Positions 10,961 through 22,668 of a stretch of DNA of 64,000 nucleotides are shown here, in pieces (the first letter of the stretch is position 1; each line of letters begins with the position of its first letter). This DNA is from Diphasiastrum complanatum (Eukaryota; Streptophyta; Lycopodiopsida; Lycopodiales; Lycopodiaceae): the NCBI GenBank assembly GCA_029204225.1, contig CM055109.1, forward strand, positions 6,344,911 through 6,408,910, written 5' to 3'. The notes below the pieces were generated by a model that worked only from the letters and a program-made list of their open reading frames with translations, was not told where the DNA came from and made no database searches. The position numbers and the translations under genes were made by a program.

Positions 10961-12112
10961 ACCAACAACATACCTTCATCTACCAAACCTTTCTCCTCCT
11001 CTATACCTTGATCCATAGGCGTTTTGCCAAAAGCTGAAGCAGACAATCTTGATCTCCAAGAAACTGACCAAGTTATTTTTTACAGTTCAGACGCCATAAT
11101 ATATTAAAGGTTTCAGATGCTCATCGTATAATCATCACCTTTGAATGTTGTGGAACCAAAGGCTTCAAATATGATAATATAGGGCTGAATTAAGTTCTAC
11201 TTTAGAGAATAATGTGAATGGATTAGTATCTAATGGATCTCAACTTATGGATGCAAAGATGCCCATGCCATCTCAGGTCTTTCAATTCTGCCAAATATGA
11301 AAGCAATCTAAGTGATAGCCAGATGTTGAAAAATTTCTTGGAAATTTTCTTCCAATATATAGCAGTAGATCTATATTGATGCATGATTGGGAATCTCTAT
11401 AGTATGATTAATTTCCTTTTGCGGTTCATATCACAATTCCATGCTAGCATTTTAGGAGGTTCCATCCTTGACTACTTCGATAGAAAGCAAAATCCTTCTC
11501 GGATCTGAAATGGGTAGAGATCTTTGGTTTTTAATGGGACCTGCAGTAATCAAAGACAACTGGTGTGAAACCGGCAAAACTTTAGGATCATTATGCTGAA
11601 TCCTAATAATCTGAGACTTACAATCATGAAGAGCATGTCTAGTTCCTGATCCAAAATGACATGCATCTCAGTGATTGCATTAGTTTTGTTTGACATATAC
11701 CAGCTAAACGCAGATAAAACACACAATGAAACACTAAATGATACATTAGTATGAAGAAGACAAAACCTAGAGTCAAAACACAAATACTAAACCATGAAAA
11801 AGACAAAAAAATAGAGTGAAAACACAAAAGATTATGTTACTGAAGAAAACGAAACATTAAAAGTATACCTATATTATGATGGAATGTGTGCAAATTGTGC
11901 AAAATTCTAGTAAAATTCTGGTAACGAACTGATAGGAATCTCTCGAAGCATTTTGGGTGCATTGAATGGTGAACGATGGTTTTGGTAGGCGTCAATGCTC
12001 TGGATGGAGTTTGACAATCTGGGTGGAGGCAAAAAGATAGGTAGGGAGATATAGAGAGAGAGGGGGGGAAGGCAGAGAAGAGAGAAAGAGTGTGAGTGTG
12101 TAGGGGGGGGAG

Positions 12113-12114
<2 letters not shown>
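10961..12114. other. No gene seen
   Basis: Just over 1.1 kb with short ORFs and no recognisable domain. It is not similar to any other part of the window by inspection. It could be intronic or intergenic host sequence, or an old element. Confidence 0.4.

Positions 12115-12199
<85 letters not shown>
12115..12199. repeat. (GA)n microsatellite, about 85 bp
   Basis: Uninterrupted GA dinucleotide run preceded by a purine-rich stretch with two G tracts (near 12062 and 12102). It produces long artificial (Ser-Leu)n reading frames on the minus strand. Confidence 0.97.
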
Positions 12200-12200
<1 letters not shown>

Positions 12201-12957
12201 CAAATTTTTGAAATATAGCTATCTATACTCTGCTCTGGGATGGAATGCATTAGGCAAAGAAAACATTTAGACATAAAACTTGCTTTTAAAGGCAAGAATG
12301 GAGGCAAGAATTGAAATTTTTTATACTTGTCTCATCCATAAATAAACAACCTCTTTAATTGATGTTCTATCAAACATATCTAAGAGATGTCGAGAAAAGA
12401 AAAACTAGCTAGAAAAGAATGATACTATCATGACTAGAAAGCAATAGAAAGGAAACATGGATAATGATTTCCGGAGTGAATTAAAAACTGTGATATCAGA
12501 AGGCAAGAATCAATATGAATACATCAATAAGCTAGTCCAATGGTAATTCTACCAGGTTGCTGAGTTGTCTGAGGCAGATGCATAATGAATCAGGAATGCA
12601 AAGCAAGTATATTAGTTTGCTTCATCATCATAGCAATGACCATGGAAGTAGCGAACGAAACCGCATGCTCAAGAAGCTAGCTCCGCTCTGTAAACTGACA
12701 ATCACTCTAAAGAAAGAATCGATGCATGGAAGCACCTACAGTGTCTCTCTATCTGTAAATCATTATAATTGATCCACTTACATCTTACTCAGATTACAAT
12801 GGTCATTACATTTGTGCAAATGAGTGTACAAGAAGATGGCGTGGAGCCATTGTGCCGTCTGTAGGAGATCATGGCTGTTGTTGTCATTGTCCAAGTCATT
12901 GCACAATACATGAAGTGAGCATGAGAAGGCTTTGTCTATTCGGAGTCAAGCTAGTCA
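12200..12957. other. No gene seen
   Basis: AT-rich sequence with short ORFs only and no domain match. Confidence 0.45.
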
Positions 12958-13158
12958 CTACCTTGGTCTTGGAGTAGTCGATATGTCGGACAAGTTGGGT
13001 TTCCCCGATATGTTGGTTGACTCGACAAGATAGACTCCCCGATAAGTCGGCCTAGTTGGGCTTCCCCAATAAGTGCGACAATGCATGTGAAACTGCAGCA
13101 ATATGAATGGAACTAGATTAACATGGGATTTAGGAGAGTATAGGAGAAAAATCCAACA
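12958..13158 (-). mobile_element. Copia LTR fragment
   Basis: On the minus strand the segment begins TGTTGGATTTTTCTCC and continues with a CTCCTAAATCCCA block that matches the start of the copia LTR at 25578. Only about the first 50 bp are clearly similar. Inside, 12975-13075 holds several copies of a CCCCGATAWGT-like motif. The other end is not identified. Confidence 0.5.
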
Positions 13159-15834
13159 CATTTGTGACATTCCCTTTTAGAAATGCATTGAATATTTTGT
13201 TGATATTCTAAACTATAAATTGCAAAATTAATGAATGAATACTAATCCTAGGATTATGTCCAAAACTCAAATGACAAATACAATTTTTATACTATAGTAG
13301 TAAAAGATTGTGTGTAAACTTTTAAACATGTAAGCATGATGTAGTTATAACTAAGTTTGCTATAACATTTGAACCTAAGTTACATCATAACTTGCAATAC
13401 TTGAATGCCCTTCATGTTATCACCATAATATATTATTTTTTGTTGGTTTGGAGTTTTTGAAGGTGCCATGATTTAACATAGAAGTCCAGATCAATTGTCA
13501 AGCCATTCATACATAGATCTCACAAGGGAATAAAAAAATTGTTAAGGAAAATTGGTCTCTTAACAACCTAGCATAGACGTAAGTTTGAGAGAAGAGAAAT
13601 TTCATCACTGCTACCATAGTGCACATTCATTAGAATAGGACAACAACTTCTCAAAGTAGTGGTTAAGTTATATTCTAGAGGTAAACATTGAGATGATTGG
13701 AGCAAATAATTGAGATTATAATTTGAAGTACACAATATTTTTTGATATGAAGATGGATGCATTTGTGTAAATTACTTTTTAATAACACAACACAACAAAC
13801 ACAATATGAAATTAGAGCTTTCCAGTTAATCAATCAACTTGATTAGATGGCATCCAATTTTCAAAATTGGAAGATATTTCATTGAGTGATTCGATTAAGG
13901 GAAAAAGGAGTATTTTTAAAAACCTCAATTCAATCCTTCGGTCTTATTGCATTGAACATTATGTCAGAAAAAATATATGCTTCCCTAATCTACCCTAATC
14001 TGAACATGTCTCCTATAGTTTTGTTTGAGCTATGGAACACATTCACTTATCAAAATTATATCAGTTTATGTTTGTTTACATAATCAATCTCATAGATTCT
14101 GATGAAAGTTTGAATAAAGTAGAATCAAATGTGACATGTGTGGTGATAGTATGGTTTGAATTTGATAGCAGTAGTCATGCATTGAAGAGAAAGGATCATT
14201 CCGCAAAGCCCGATAGTTGCATCTATCGAATGCAAATTTCTCATGCCACATTCTTTCCTTTCTCCATCAAGGTCTAGCATGTCACCCATGTTCCTCAACA
14301 CAACATCCTTCACTTATATTCAACCACCAATGGTGATTTTTTTTTTCTCCTTGGTACCTAAAGTTGAATTTTTGCTTCCATTTGTCCATCTCTCACATGT
14401 TGGGGGCAATCTCAACATGTATCCAAGTTTTATTAAATGGTTGAAATATCTAGCTGCACTAGACAAGTTTTGAGTCCAGAAAACACCCTATAAGGAGTGC
14501 TCACTAGGACAGAGAGTTTTGAGAGAGAGAAATACCCAAGGTTGCTAAAATTTAGTTGTGGGGAACTATAATCATGTTCACATTATCGGAATTTGTGCAC
14601 ATTATTTCATTTATCTTAGTTTTGGGTAGTTCTAAACATCATTAAAATGATAGTGATAATGCAATATCTTTCTAGTTGTAACAAAAATTGAATTACACTG
14701 TAGCTATAAATGAAAAATGACACCTATAATGTATTTCCTGGTTGTCAATGTAACATAAGTAGTATGGTACAAAAATACATAATATGTATTTGCCATTCTT
14801 TTATTGTAATTCACTTTTGATTTTTTGAATTCTTTTTCTTTTTGAATTTATTTATTTTTCATTTCTTCCTACCCAAAATTGATGGCTAGATATTTTATTT
14901 TTTTCAATTGAATTCGTTTGATTAGAATTTGAAAATCAAGCAAAGAACCAAATACACTTTGTAAATTACTCAATGCACAGATGAGACAATCCAACAAAGC
15001 TTGGATCAAGGATTTTAGGCCATCTTCTATCTTTTTTTGTTCAAAGCTCCCATATTTTTCCCTTTCATCTATAGACATTGCTTTTACGACTACGTCGTTG
15101 TTGAACTTACACACATTTTATGTATTAAAAAGTAGTCCTTTCGATTAGTTTTTATTCTAGCATGTGCATTCATCCTAAAAGGCCAAAATGGCATAAGTTA
15201 GAACATTCCAATATAATGTAATATGGTTTGTTGACAATACAATTCCAACTATTCTTTTATTACCCAAGGGCAAAAATATAGAAAGAGAACATAACCTTTA
15301 TCCCCCAGAGTAAGTTCACATTAGCCACAATGAATAAGAATCTCAAAGCAAAAATGCTGCAAGGCATCACATAATGTTATCTTGATTTCTTCCCTAGGAT
15401 TTGCAAATGATGCTTGACTCTTATATGAAATTTCTCTCTCATGAAGTAATCCTAAAAGATCGCCTCAAACCAGGCAAAATTTTTGTGATTTCCCTCTCAG
15501 ATAGAGAACATGTTTATGAAAAGAGACTGCCACTCTGGCGTATGAGTGACTCCTCAAATTTTGCATTTACAGCTTGCCAAATTGGATCCTATTATAGTGA
15601 TCTCATCTCATCTATCACTAAGTGTACAAACCAACCGAAGAGGTGAGCTGACAAAATAATGGATCAGTTCTTTTATATATACACTTATTTCATGGCAGCA
15701 CTCTTTGAAAGATTCTCGACAAACTAATAATATATAATACTACTCATATTGAAACTAAAGTCCAATTTGTCATCGATGGCACTAAAAATTAATAATTAAC
15801 TTCGTAATACACATGGCCTGTTGTGGTTCGTCAA
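13159..15834. other. 2.7 kb without a recognisable gene
   Basis: Very AT-rich, with short ORFs only (for example 14869-15114 minus and 15401-15646 plus). None shows a known domain, and coding composition is weak. I see no repeat structure that marks an element. Confidence 0.45.
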
Positions 15835-16235
15835 GAGTAGTGATGGATTCATCGGGCTTGGATAAAGATATATAACTATAATTGAGTTGTTCCTTAGCAG
15901 CAACCACATCAGCACCACTACCTCCGGTGCTTACTGTAGTCTATATGAGTATGTACATAGTTGAGCTGTTTCGAGCCCTACCAGCTCTGATGCTTAATCT
16001 TGTGTGTTTGGGTGCTTCCTCTCTCTCTTATATGAGGGAAATGCTATACATGATCGTATGAGAGAGTGCAGATGAGTAGCGCAGTCTCATTTTGGATTCT
16101 AACCCTTAAGACCACATCAAGCTGAAATTTTTGCTAGCTAAAGTGCAACAATCTTAAGAGCTTCACGAACAGTGCACATATTTGTAACTGTTGGTGAACT
16201 CTGATTGAAAAATTATTATGTGAACTGTTCATCCC
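15835..16235 (-). repeat. Inverted copy of 41800-42200
   Basis: The plus strand here is clearly similar to the reverse complement of about 41800-42200, including a CT/AG microsatellite-like stretch and a TTAATCTTGTGTGTTTGGG block. It is the outer part of a duplicated locus continued by the CACTA fragment and LTR to the right. No protein is recognised in either copy. Confidence 0.75.
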
Positions 16236-16620
16236 TCTCTTGAATGTGGCTCGAGCGGTTGTTCTATGAGCTTTGGCCTCTTCATATCTCAAAATCCACT
16301 TTTGCAATTTTTCACTATTGGAAATGCAAAACTCATTCGCCTTCTCCTTGAAGGATTCAATCATTTTGTTAATCACTCATTTTCCTTGAGGTGCCTCCCC
16401 AACAACACGTTCACCATCCTTATTATCCCAAAGACGATGAATCAAATGATCACTATGAGCAAGGAACTCTGTGATATAAACCATGGATCCTTGCACTAGC
16501 CACTCTTCTACAGTGCTACCCTCAGGCCTTTCTTTTTGTCTTACAAATCCTTTCAATGTTTTCATAAATTGTTTTCAAGGAAAACATCCATCGGCTATGG
16601 ACAATGCTTGTTTTGATAAT
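16236..16620 (-). pseudogene. CACTA transposon DUF4218-type fragment
   Basis: Minus-strand readings MKTLKGFVRQKERPEGSTVE (from 16565) and LWDNKDGERVVGEAP, then EKLQKWILRYEEAKAHRTT (to about 16240), match the DUF4218 protein region that accompanies the transposase in plant CACTA (En/Spm) elements. Two frames are needed. Just after TFKRG the sequence jumps to the segment homologous to 41830, so the DUF4216 region kept in the sister copy at 40.2-40.8 kb is missing here. Confidence 0.7.
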
Positions 16621-17196
16621 ATCGCCCAATGAGAGAATGCCATAATCACAATACTAATAGTTTAGGATTGGCTATGAATAGCCAAATGGCAATAGTAGAT
16701 GAAGTACCTACAACGTCCACCTCATCTACCAAATGCACAATGAGATGCATTTGATGATGAGAATCAATGTGAGAAATGTTGGATTATTCTACTATTGGGA
16801 TTGATTCATCCGAATAATCGATGTCTAATGTACATCCATTCAGTTATTTAGTTCTAAAGTTTTGTTCGTGTTTCTACATAGTTTGCAAAACTTGGAAATT
16901 GCTAAACAAATGGCTTCGACAATGACGATGAACTTTCGAAGGAGTTGAAGGATGACAACTACTACTTTCATCTGATATGAAGCTAACGACTTGCCCTAAC
17001 TTCTTTGCAAGTAGATTTTTGGGAAGCCTAACTTGATGTATGACTGCCAATTGCGACCTATGACCTAATTAGCTATCCTTATTGATAAGCTTGCTTTAGT
17101 AAAAATAGTTGATCACTAGAGAAGAAAACCAGGGAATTTTATTTCTACTTAGAAGACTCACAAAGTTCTACTGATATTCTTTTTGAGTATTGCTAT

Positions 17197-17270
17197 TAGC
17201 GCCTATTTCTTATTAGCAGAATGCATCAAATAGAGTTATCATTTGCTCAAAGATAACTTAGAGTATGCAG
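17197..17270 (+). repeat. Left copy of an imperfect 75-bp direct repeat
   Basis: Matches 17890-17964 at roughly four fifths of positions; both begin TAGCGC and end GCAG. The pair brackets the copia fragment 17271-17889, and only one copy is present in the partner LTR (about 38990-39080, inverted). Confidence 0.7.
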
Positions 17271-17889
17271 TATTGCAAACACTAAAAACGAGATCCAAGA
17301 TTGCTAGATACTAAAAACAAAGAACTCCAACAAGCAACAAGATCAACATATGAATGTAGTGGCAATATTGTCTCAATCTCCTATAATCGACATGGAAGAA
17401 TCAGCATTTATGGTGAAAGACCAAAAGGCACTTACAGGATAAAGAAATTCGTTCATCTTCACGATGATAGTACACATACTATTGAAGGTGAAGGCACTGT
17501 AAGTTTGAAGTTTCAACATGATCAATTCAAACTAATGTCAAATGTTTTGTATTTACCTGAACTCTCTACAAACTTGTTATCGGTAAGTAAATTACTAATT
17601 TAGATCATAGGGTAGAGTTTGAGTTTGATCAATGTCAAATTATCGATAGGACAAGTTAGATCCTCGCACTTGGCAAGATGCATGGATACTTATACAGACT
17701 GACTCATTGTTATTCTGACACAGGTCAAGCCTTGAAAACCTTTTTTCTTGTCAATAATGGCATTATAGATTAGGACAGTTGAATCATACATCTTTGTCGA
17801 ACATGTCCAGACAATCCTTAGCACTCGATCTTGACTATCGAGCCTATATGTCATAATTGCATCATTAGAATACAAACTAGGATTCCTTT
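17271..17889 (+). pseudogene. Copia fragment: knuckle, protease to pre-integrase region
   Basis: Begins at the gag zinc-knuckle sequence (TATTGCAAAC...), then the protease C-terminal half (HTIEGEGTVSL, VLYLPELSTNLLSVSKLL) and a pre-integrase segment ending near RIQTRIPF. It has no LTR, primer site or integrase core. Stops and frameshifts are present. It is the same family as the copia sequence at 36905-38590 and 44884-45428. Bracketed by a 75-bp direct repeat, it looks like filler DNA inside the LTR. Confidence 0.8.
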
Positions 17890-17964
17890 TAGCGCTCACT
17901 GCTTATTAGCGGAAGTGCATCAAACAAAGTTATCAGTTGCTCAGAGATAGTTTAGAGTACGCAG
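17890..17964 (+). repeat. Right copy of the 75-bp direct repeat
   Basis: Partner of 17197-17270. The junction with the copia fragment to its left shares the bases TTAG, a possible microhomology. Confidence 0.7.
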
Positions 17965-18354
17965 TTGCATTTGCTATTGTTTTGTGCTCTCATCGTCTGA
18001 TTTTGTACATGCTACTTACTAAATCAATCCATCTTCTTATTGCATTTAGTGTTATGTCAAAATGTATGCATGCTTCTCTTTAGGTACTAGTAGCTGATAG
18101 ATCTCTCATTGTTTAGTCTGAAACTACAATACTCTACACATCACTTCACTCCGTAAAGTCTATGTAATCACTTTAGTGCTAATGATTTCAAAGTTAACTG
18201 CTAAAAGATCAAACATGACGATTGTCATGACACCTTTGTTTGGTTTATGATAGGCATAGTTAGACATTAGAAGAAGGATCATTCTGCTACGGTCGATAGT
18301 TCATCTTTTAATTTTGACTTAATCATTATCGGATCCTCTTTTCTTCTTCCAACA

Positions 18355-18906
18355 CAAAAGTGCTTTTCAATCAAACACATTGCTACAATTGAGTTTTGTC
18401 TTGCCACCTCAATGGATGCTAGCAATATCTCCTCGGAAGGAATGTATCTTCGTTAGAAAATTAGACAGCAATTACATATACATTGATTAGATTATCTTAA
18501 ATAATCTCTCTAAGACATGATGTGATTTGCATTGCTCATACCTCACTAAAGCACTGATTTTGTGTATTGCACTCTTGAGCTCTTATGTAACATTCAAGGG
18601 GCATAGGCTATGAGACTTTATGTTAGTCATGAGACTTTAGTCCACTTAGCTTGTTGTCTCATCTGAAGACACCCTTTAAGCATCGCATGTGTCATGTTGG
18701 AGTTTGAAACGAGACTATTGCCTTCTTTATAATGGTCTCTTCCCTCCTAGAGAATATCGATGGAGCCTTTGGGAAGACAATTCTATTCACAATCGTTTGT
18801 GGCCATAAATCTATTATCTTTTTCATTTCCCTCATGCAGCACTTTTACCGATGGCACCAATCAAGTGCTCCCTATGATCTTGAATATGTGCATTGGTCCC
18901 AATAGA
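18355..18906. other. No gene seen
   Basis: About 550 bp with no domain and no similarity recognised elsewhere. It should hold the copia primer site if the LTR to the left were part of an intact element, but none is present. Confidence 0.5.
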
Positions 18907-19198
18907 TGGTTTATCAACAATTCTCCCCAATAGGAAAGTTCATGTAATATTCATATCTTCTTCATGCCAGGAGGGAGCGCTCTACATCTTCAATGGATAT
19001 CCAAATTTGAAGCCAATCACTTGTCTTTTAAGAAACAAGCACACACGTTAAATTGATTTTGTTAGAGCATAAATAGTAAATGTTACAAAATGGCAACTCA
19101 AATATGTACGATGTACCTTCATAGCATGAGGACATTGACCAACAAGTCCATCACGTAGAGGGTGATCCATTAGGGCCATTTTTGAACTCAAAAAGGGC
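18907..19198 (-). repeat. Inverted copy of 4190-4486
   Basis: The reverse complement closely matches the left 300 bp of the inverted-repeat segment at 4187-5406, including the block GATCCATTAGGGCCATTTTT. The outermost bases of the terminal repeat (CTCTTCCTTGCCTAA) are missing here; the sequence changes at about 19198. Confidence 0.8.
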
Positions 19199-19499
19199 AT
19201 GCAATTGACTTTCATTATCACCCAGGCAACAATGTATATCTAGATCTGGAAAAGGTCCAAGGGATGATGATTCGGCATTACCAAATAAAAAGAGATGGCA
19301 AGAATGCTTCACGTAGATTTTGTGAATTTTATTCTTGTGCGTTGATCTTCAATGAATTTTTTCTTTATATGATTTCTTATCGAGTGTCACTTTTGCAGAT
19401 TGTGAAGGCAAAGTCATAATTGCTATCAAGTTGGATGAAGCAGAGATCATAAAAGGTCAAAAGCTTGAATGTGTCATGATCACGTTGATGAACCATTGC

Positions 19500-20665
19500 A
19501 ACAACATAATGAAAGTGATTTATATCAATTCAATGTGCAATCTGAAAATCACATATGGTGGATAGCCGCGTTTGAAGTTCATAAGAAGAGTCACACAGTG
19601 TTGAGATGGATATTTGGCCGATGAAATATAGCTAAGACAATCCATCGCAAAATGAAGGTGAATCATTAAATGTTGATGGGGAAAGCTTTACCATTGAATG
19701 GCACCTCGCTATTGATTTGAAGACCTTAAAATGCATGTTTGGTTGTGGTCTTGGAGCAATTGCAAACCACTTTTGTTTATATTGTATATTTGAAAGTGGG
19801 CAAAATAGAGGTATTTTGAATTGCAACTAGCGACTTTCACCAAACAGGCACTGTTTGGACAAAGCATGGAACCCCATATTACAAATTCCTCTTGAAAGAG
19901 TCCTTTTTTGCACGATGCATGGTGAAATATGAATATTGGATAAATTTTCATATTTGCATTGTTGCTATGCATGGAATATGCAGCCAAAAGCACGATTATA
20001 TATTAGCATTAGAAATCTAGAGATAGTTTTATCAGATATGGTTTGCATGGTGGCCATGTGAGTCTTACCAAGGATGTTGAACTGAGTGGTATAACCCAGG
20101 ACTTGCTAGCGACAATGCCTATGGGAGGTGTGAAAGCTAGACATTTCTTGTCAAATCACACAAAACGAGAAAGTAGACTTCAGTGGGAATATTGGACAAA
20201 AGTATGTGAATGCGCAACAAATATTGGCTCAAATCCTCACATGGCTAATACATGTGCTAAGGTTTGGCAAGCATTTGATGCTTTGTCATTAACCATGAAT
20301 ATATGAAATGTAAAGGATGATGATTGTGATAAATTACAAACTTTCATTAAATTGATGATTGATGCATGGGGAGAAACACACATCACTCACTATATGGTAA
20401 TTTTATCTCATTTGTATCTCTTGTTTCAAAGTTTATTTAAAATGATTTCACTCATAAAATTTTAATGTCAACAACATATTTTGTATGCTCATGGACCTTG
20501 GTTTAGGAAGGCATACAGATCATTACCTATTTGGAACACACAAGGGATGAAAAAAAGCCACTACAAGGCAAAGGCTGCATATTTCAAAAACATGGCGGAG
20601 GAAAAGGACTTAGCAATGCATTGGTTGAGATTTTTCAATGGTTCTATCGAGGAATTTTGAGCAAA
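19500..20665 (+). pseudogene. Transposase-like pseudogene, unclassified
   Basis: Readable segments in order: a stretch with Trp-His-Leu then Gly-Ala and a Cys-Leu-Tyr-Cys region (about 19685-19815); WTKHGTPYYKFLLKES (about 19850-19900); an ORF at 20043-20306 starting MHGGHVSLTKDVELSG; and, after an intron-like gap opening with GT at 20397, HGPWFRKAYRSLPIWNTQGM followed by KSHYKAKAAYFKN (about 20490-20600). Several blocks of conserved aromatic and charged residues across 1.1 kb suggest a transposon protein rather than a host enzyme. I cannot assign a superfamily and see no terminal repeats. Confidence 0.4.
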
Positions 20666-21456
20666 CAGAGAATTAAGACACCGAAAATGAAGGGTTGAGA
20701 TCGATAATCTCATCCTCCAACTCAACTAGAAGGGCAACTTGGATTTCATCCAATGCAAAACATAAGACATAGAGAATGGTGAATATATACTCTTCGCGTT
20801 GGAAAACAATGGGTACCTCATCTAGTGACTTCCAATGAAGTGAAAAACAACAATGGCCAACGGACAAACCCTGCACCCCACAATCCACAAATGGAAAACA
20901 TTGATGAAATTGTGTAGAACGGATTTTGAAATGACATTGACTTTTATGAATATTATATAATTTAATTATTGCAAGCTAATTTTTATATGAATATAAATAG
21001 ATGTTGATTTGACATGATTTTTTATTCAAATCCATTTCTGGTAAGGTGACCCCTATATAAGACCTTGAGTTCTCATTTTCATGTGCATCATTTTCCTTGC
21101 TCTCTTGTAACATTTCTATTAGTGCGTATTTGATTTGTGCATTCATTATGGAGTCATGTAAGATGCAGCTATCAAATCTATTGGCCAACACAACATTTGC
21201 TAAGATCAGATAGATCGCATATATAGTATGTTTACAACACAAATAGATACCCTCGCCACTCTTCGTATTTGACAGAGAATTTACTACCGTATGCAATCAA
21301 AATTCTAGGCTCAGTAGTGACATGGATTCCATTCAACTTCTTGACATATATGGAAAGGATAGGCCTTTTGCTGCCCGCCGGCTTTAGAGATTTGTGAGCC
21401 ATTTGGGGATGGACCACTACATAGAGATCACATGAGAGCAACAAATTAATTCCAGT
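20666..21456. other. No gene recognised
   Basis: Contains a minus-strand ORF at 21232-21444 whose middle (KKLNGIHVTTEPRILIAYG) looks protein-like but is not recognised. The rest is AT-rich. The ORF touches the left edge of the duplicated unit at 21457, in the same relative place where the CBP60 exon lies beside the other copy. Confidence 0.35.
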
Positions 21457-22668
21457 CTAAAAAATGTAGGAAAGAAGTTTTTATCAAGTGAAATTGTCGT
21501 TTTTTGCTTAATGAGTTTCTAGGAAATATTGCTGACAAATTAGAGGAGCCCAACATCAAAGCTTCTGAGGTGGAGGAGCCTGGAGATGAGGTTGAACTAA
21601 CCTCGTAGCAAGGAGTAGATCTTTCCATGCAGATAACACCAAGAGCATAAACATCCTCTGGACTAGTGGATGTGGACGACACTGATGATACCATGTTGCG
21701 TATATGATGCCTTGCTCGGGTGATCATTAATGAAGAAGAGTATTTTTTTTGAATGATTTGCAAAACGTTCTTGACTTGCGTGAGGATGAGATGCTTGCGG
21801 CGGTGTTGGCGTGGCTACAATTGGATAGCGATAGATTTGATCACACCCAATCAGTTAAATTTCAGAAGCTAGTTGGCTAAGAGACAAATACTACTGAGGA
21901 GGCTCTAGAAAAGGTACTTTGTGAATTGAAGGCACTACAACCTTCACCAGTTGAGAAAGTGCCATTTGTTGAATTAACATCTGGCCCCTCTTAGATCGAT
22001 TACAAAGGCAAGGGAATTGACCTTGCCACTACTCAAGAACATGATGAAGGATCTCAGGTACGTATATTATTTGAAAACAATTTGGTGCATCCATTAATTA
22101 ATAAATCTGCCTTTGTCGATTTGGTTTTTTCTTAGTATTTCAATATGATGTAGTATTTGATGGAAATTGACTATTTTGCGACGAGCTGGTTAGGGGGGAC
22201 TTGTGAGGTCTGAGAAATGTGTCCCTCTGCTCACTACATTGGGCAATTTTTTACAAATTAAATTTTTTTGTTTTAGTAATAAATATAGTCCAAATGGGCA
22301 TTTGAAGTGCAAAGCATGATCAAATCATATCTCGGATGTACCCATATCCTTGAATGTCTTTAGTTGGGCATCTATTCTGGATATAAGCTCCAATGGAAAC
22401 AACTTCAACCCAGAGGAATATCGAAAGTGTCACATGAGCAAGCATGCACTTAGCCGATTCAATTCTTTCACTTAACAAGTCCATTCAATTGAGGCGAATA
22501 GGAGTAATGAATTGTTGCTCAATGCCGTTGTTAAGGCAATACTCCTTCAATTCGGTAAGATTTACTCTCTCCTATTGTCGGACCTCATTGCTTTAATTTT
22601 TTTACCAGTTTTCATTTATACACACTCCTTAAATTGTTGAAATATTTTGAAAGCCTCCAATTTCTACT
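21457..22668 (+). repeat. Copy 1 of a 1.2-kb duplicated unit
   Basis: Direct repeat of about 35680-36905, with high similarity by inspection. It contains a decayed version of the ORF that is open in copy 2: GEFLGN-like and EEALEKVLCELK segments are readable but broken by a stop (TAA near 21890) and frameshifts. A CAG|GTACGT splice-donor-like site follows the reading at 22058. The unit ends where minus-strand copia integrase begins. Confidence 0.8.

Larger units (their letters stand above)
16777..18354 (+). mobile_element. Copia LTR interrupted by a 619-bp internal fragment
   Basis: Starts TGTTGGATTATTC and ends CTTCTTCCAACA. It matches the reverse complement of the LTR at 38605-39517 over both ends. 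Without the inserted piece and its flanking repeat it is about 884 bp, against 913 bp for its partner. Left of it is the same CACTA flank as in the partner, so it is a 5' LTR in plus orientation. No primer site follows at 18355, so the body of the element is lost. Confidence 0.75.

Noticed and set aside
11837-12307. Long minus-strand ORF with a (Ser-Leu)n run
   Set aside because: Produced by the GA microsatellite at 12115-12199; no domain on either side.
16777-18354. Plain solo LTR
   Set aside because: Flanking 5-bp sequences do not match, and the left flank is the CACTA side also seen next to the 5' LTR at 38605-39517; body loss by deletion fits better.
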